Source: Anaerostipes butyraticus
Lineage (GTDB): Bacteria; Bacillota; Clostridia; Lachnospirales; Lachnospiraceae
Reading direction: 5' to 3'
DNA: 64,000 bases
Assembly: GCF_016586355.1 (NCBI RefSeq)
Contig: NZ_BLYI01000006.1
Location: forward strand, 1-64,000
Shown here: positions 63,916 to 64,000 of the stretch, one piece after another
How positions within the stretch are numbered: the first letter of the stretch is position 1
Layout of the letters: each line of letters opens with the position of its first letter
Notes under the pieces: model-generated
Told to the model about the DNA's origin: nothing
The model's database searches: none
What the model saw: only the letters and a program-made list of their open reading frames with translations
Position numbers and translations under genes: made by a program

Positions 63916-64000
63916 TTACTCCTCAACAACTGATAAAACAGCGTCTAAGGCTAATTCTAAGGCTATGGATATACTTGTTTTTCCCCATTCTCTTTCTTGG
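63916..64000 (-). CDS. 3' end of an unidentified gene
   Basis: One minus-strand frame stays open from the window edge to a TAA at 63916 and gives 27 residues with a helical end (ISIALELALDAVLSVVEE). The ANT(9)-like gene starts 25 bases downstream, so they may share an mRNA. Too short to identify. Confidence 0.4.
   Translation of the reverse strand, partial: QEREWGKTSISIALELALDAVLSVVEE

Larger units (their letters stand above)
59897..64000. mobile_element. Mobile resistance island (left part)
   Basis: From 59,897 the sequence changes: a cut XRE gene, a GC-rich non-coding stretch with large hairpins, repeated modules, a lincosamide-resistance transposon and a spectinomycin-resistance-like gene. 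The non-coding sequence resembles end regions of Tn1549-type conjugative elements of gut Firmicutes as I remember them. The right end is beyond the window; no integrase or conjugation gene is visible in this part. Confidence 0.7.

Overview
The window looks like the chromosome of a low-to-medium GC, spore-lineage Firmicute, most likely a butyrate-producing gut Lachnospiraceae (Coprococcus/Roseburia/Anaerostipes type). Reasons: a complete thl-crt-hbd-bcd-etfB-etfA operon with a butyryl-CoA:acetate CoA-transferase-like gene close by, sigma-H, a T-box leader, a BirA-type bioY site, strong AGGAGG ribosome sites, and tRNA genes without encoded CCA. The species cannot be fixed from the sequence alone.

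Layout. 1-600: tandem tRNA genes (Pro, Gly, Arg, His, Gln, Lys). 600-5,900: a GGDEF membrane protein, a P-type ATPase behind a yybP-ykoY (Mn2+) riboswitch, a Crh-like HPr protein without the usual active histidine, and an acetyltransferase. 5,900-11,500: bioY under a BirA operator, then a Cys T-box driving cysE-cysS-mrnC-rlmB-sigH and a phosphatase. 11,600-16,200: tRNA-Thr, a TrpXYZ-like ABC importer, metY, and tRNA-Glu with a decayed integrase at its 3' end. 16,400-27,100: PHP phosphatase, YprB-like exonuclease, ruvAB, a U32 protein, a SEDS/PBP pair, a Nudix hydrolase and a D,D-carboxypeptidase. 27,200-32,450: a full glucitol (sorbitol) PTS operon. 32,700-37,200: phosphoesterase, scpAB, ilvBN. 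37,600-47,400: the butyrate operon, a nucleoid-associated protein, ldh and the CoA-transferase. 47,600-59,500: L,D-transpeptidase, MnmM-like methyltransferase, a second carboxypeptidase, Spx/ArsC-like protein, M18 aminopeptidase, MarR-MFS pair, glyoxalase-fold protein, leuS and an ABC exporter.

59,897-64,000 is a mobile resistance island. It cuts an XRE regulator gene after 38 codons and has a different base composition. It carries a 1,725-bp lnu(C) element closely matching the known mobilizable transposon MTnSag1 in layout, inserted with an 8-bp target duplication into a P-loop kinase gene. Two ~165-bp direct repeats flank that kinase gene, and an ANT(9)-like spectinomycin nucleotidyltransferase follows. 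The island runs off the right edge.

How the genes work together: sugar enters by the glucitol PTS; pyruvate goes to lactate (ldh) or via acetyl-CoA to butyrate (thl to etfA plus the CoA-transferase). A Rex-like site over the -10 of the thl promoter suggests NADH/NAD+ control. The most unusual regulatory structure is a perfect 14-bp hairpin that is at once a terminator for the CoA-transferase transcript and a clamp on the ldh ribosome binding site.
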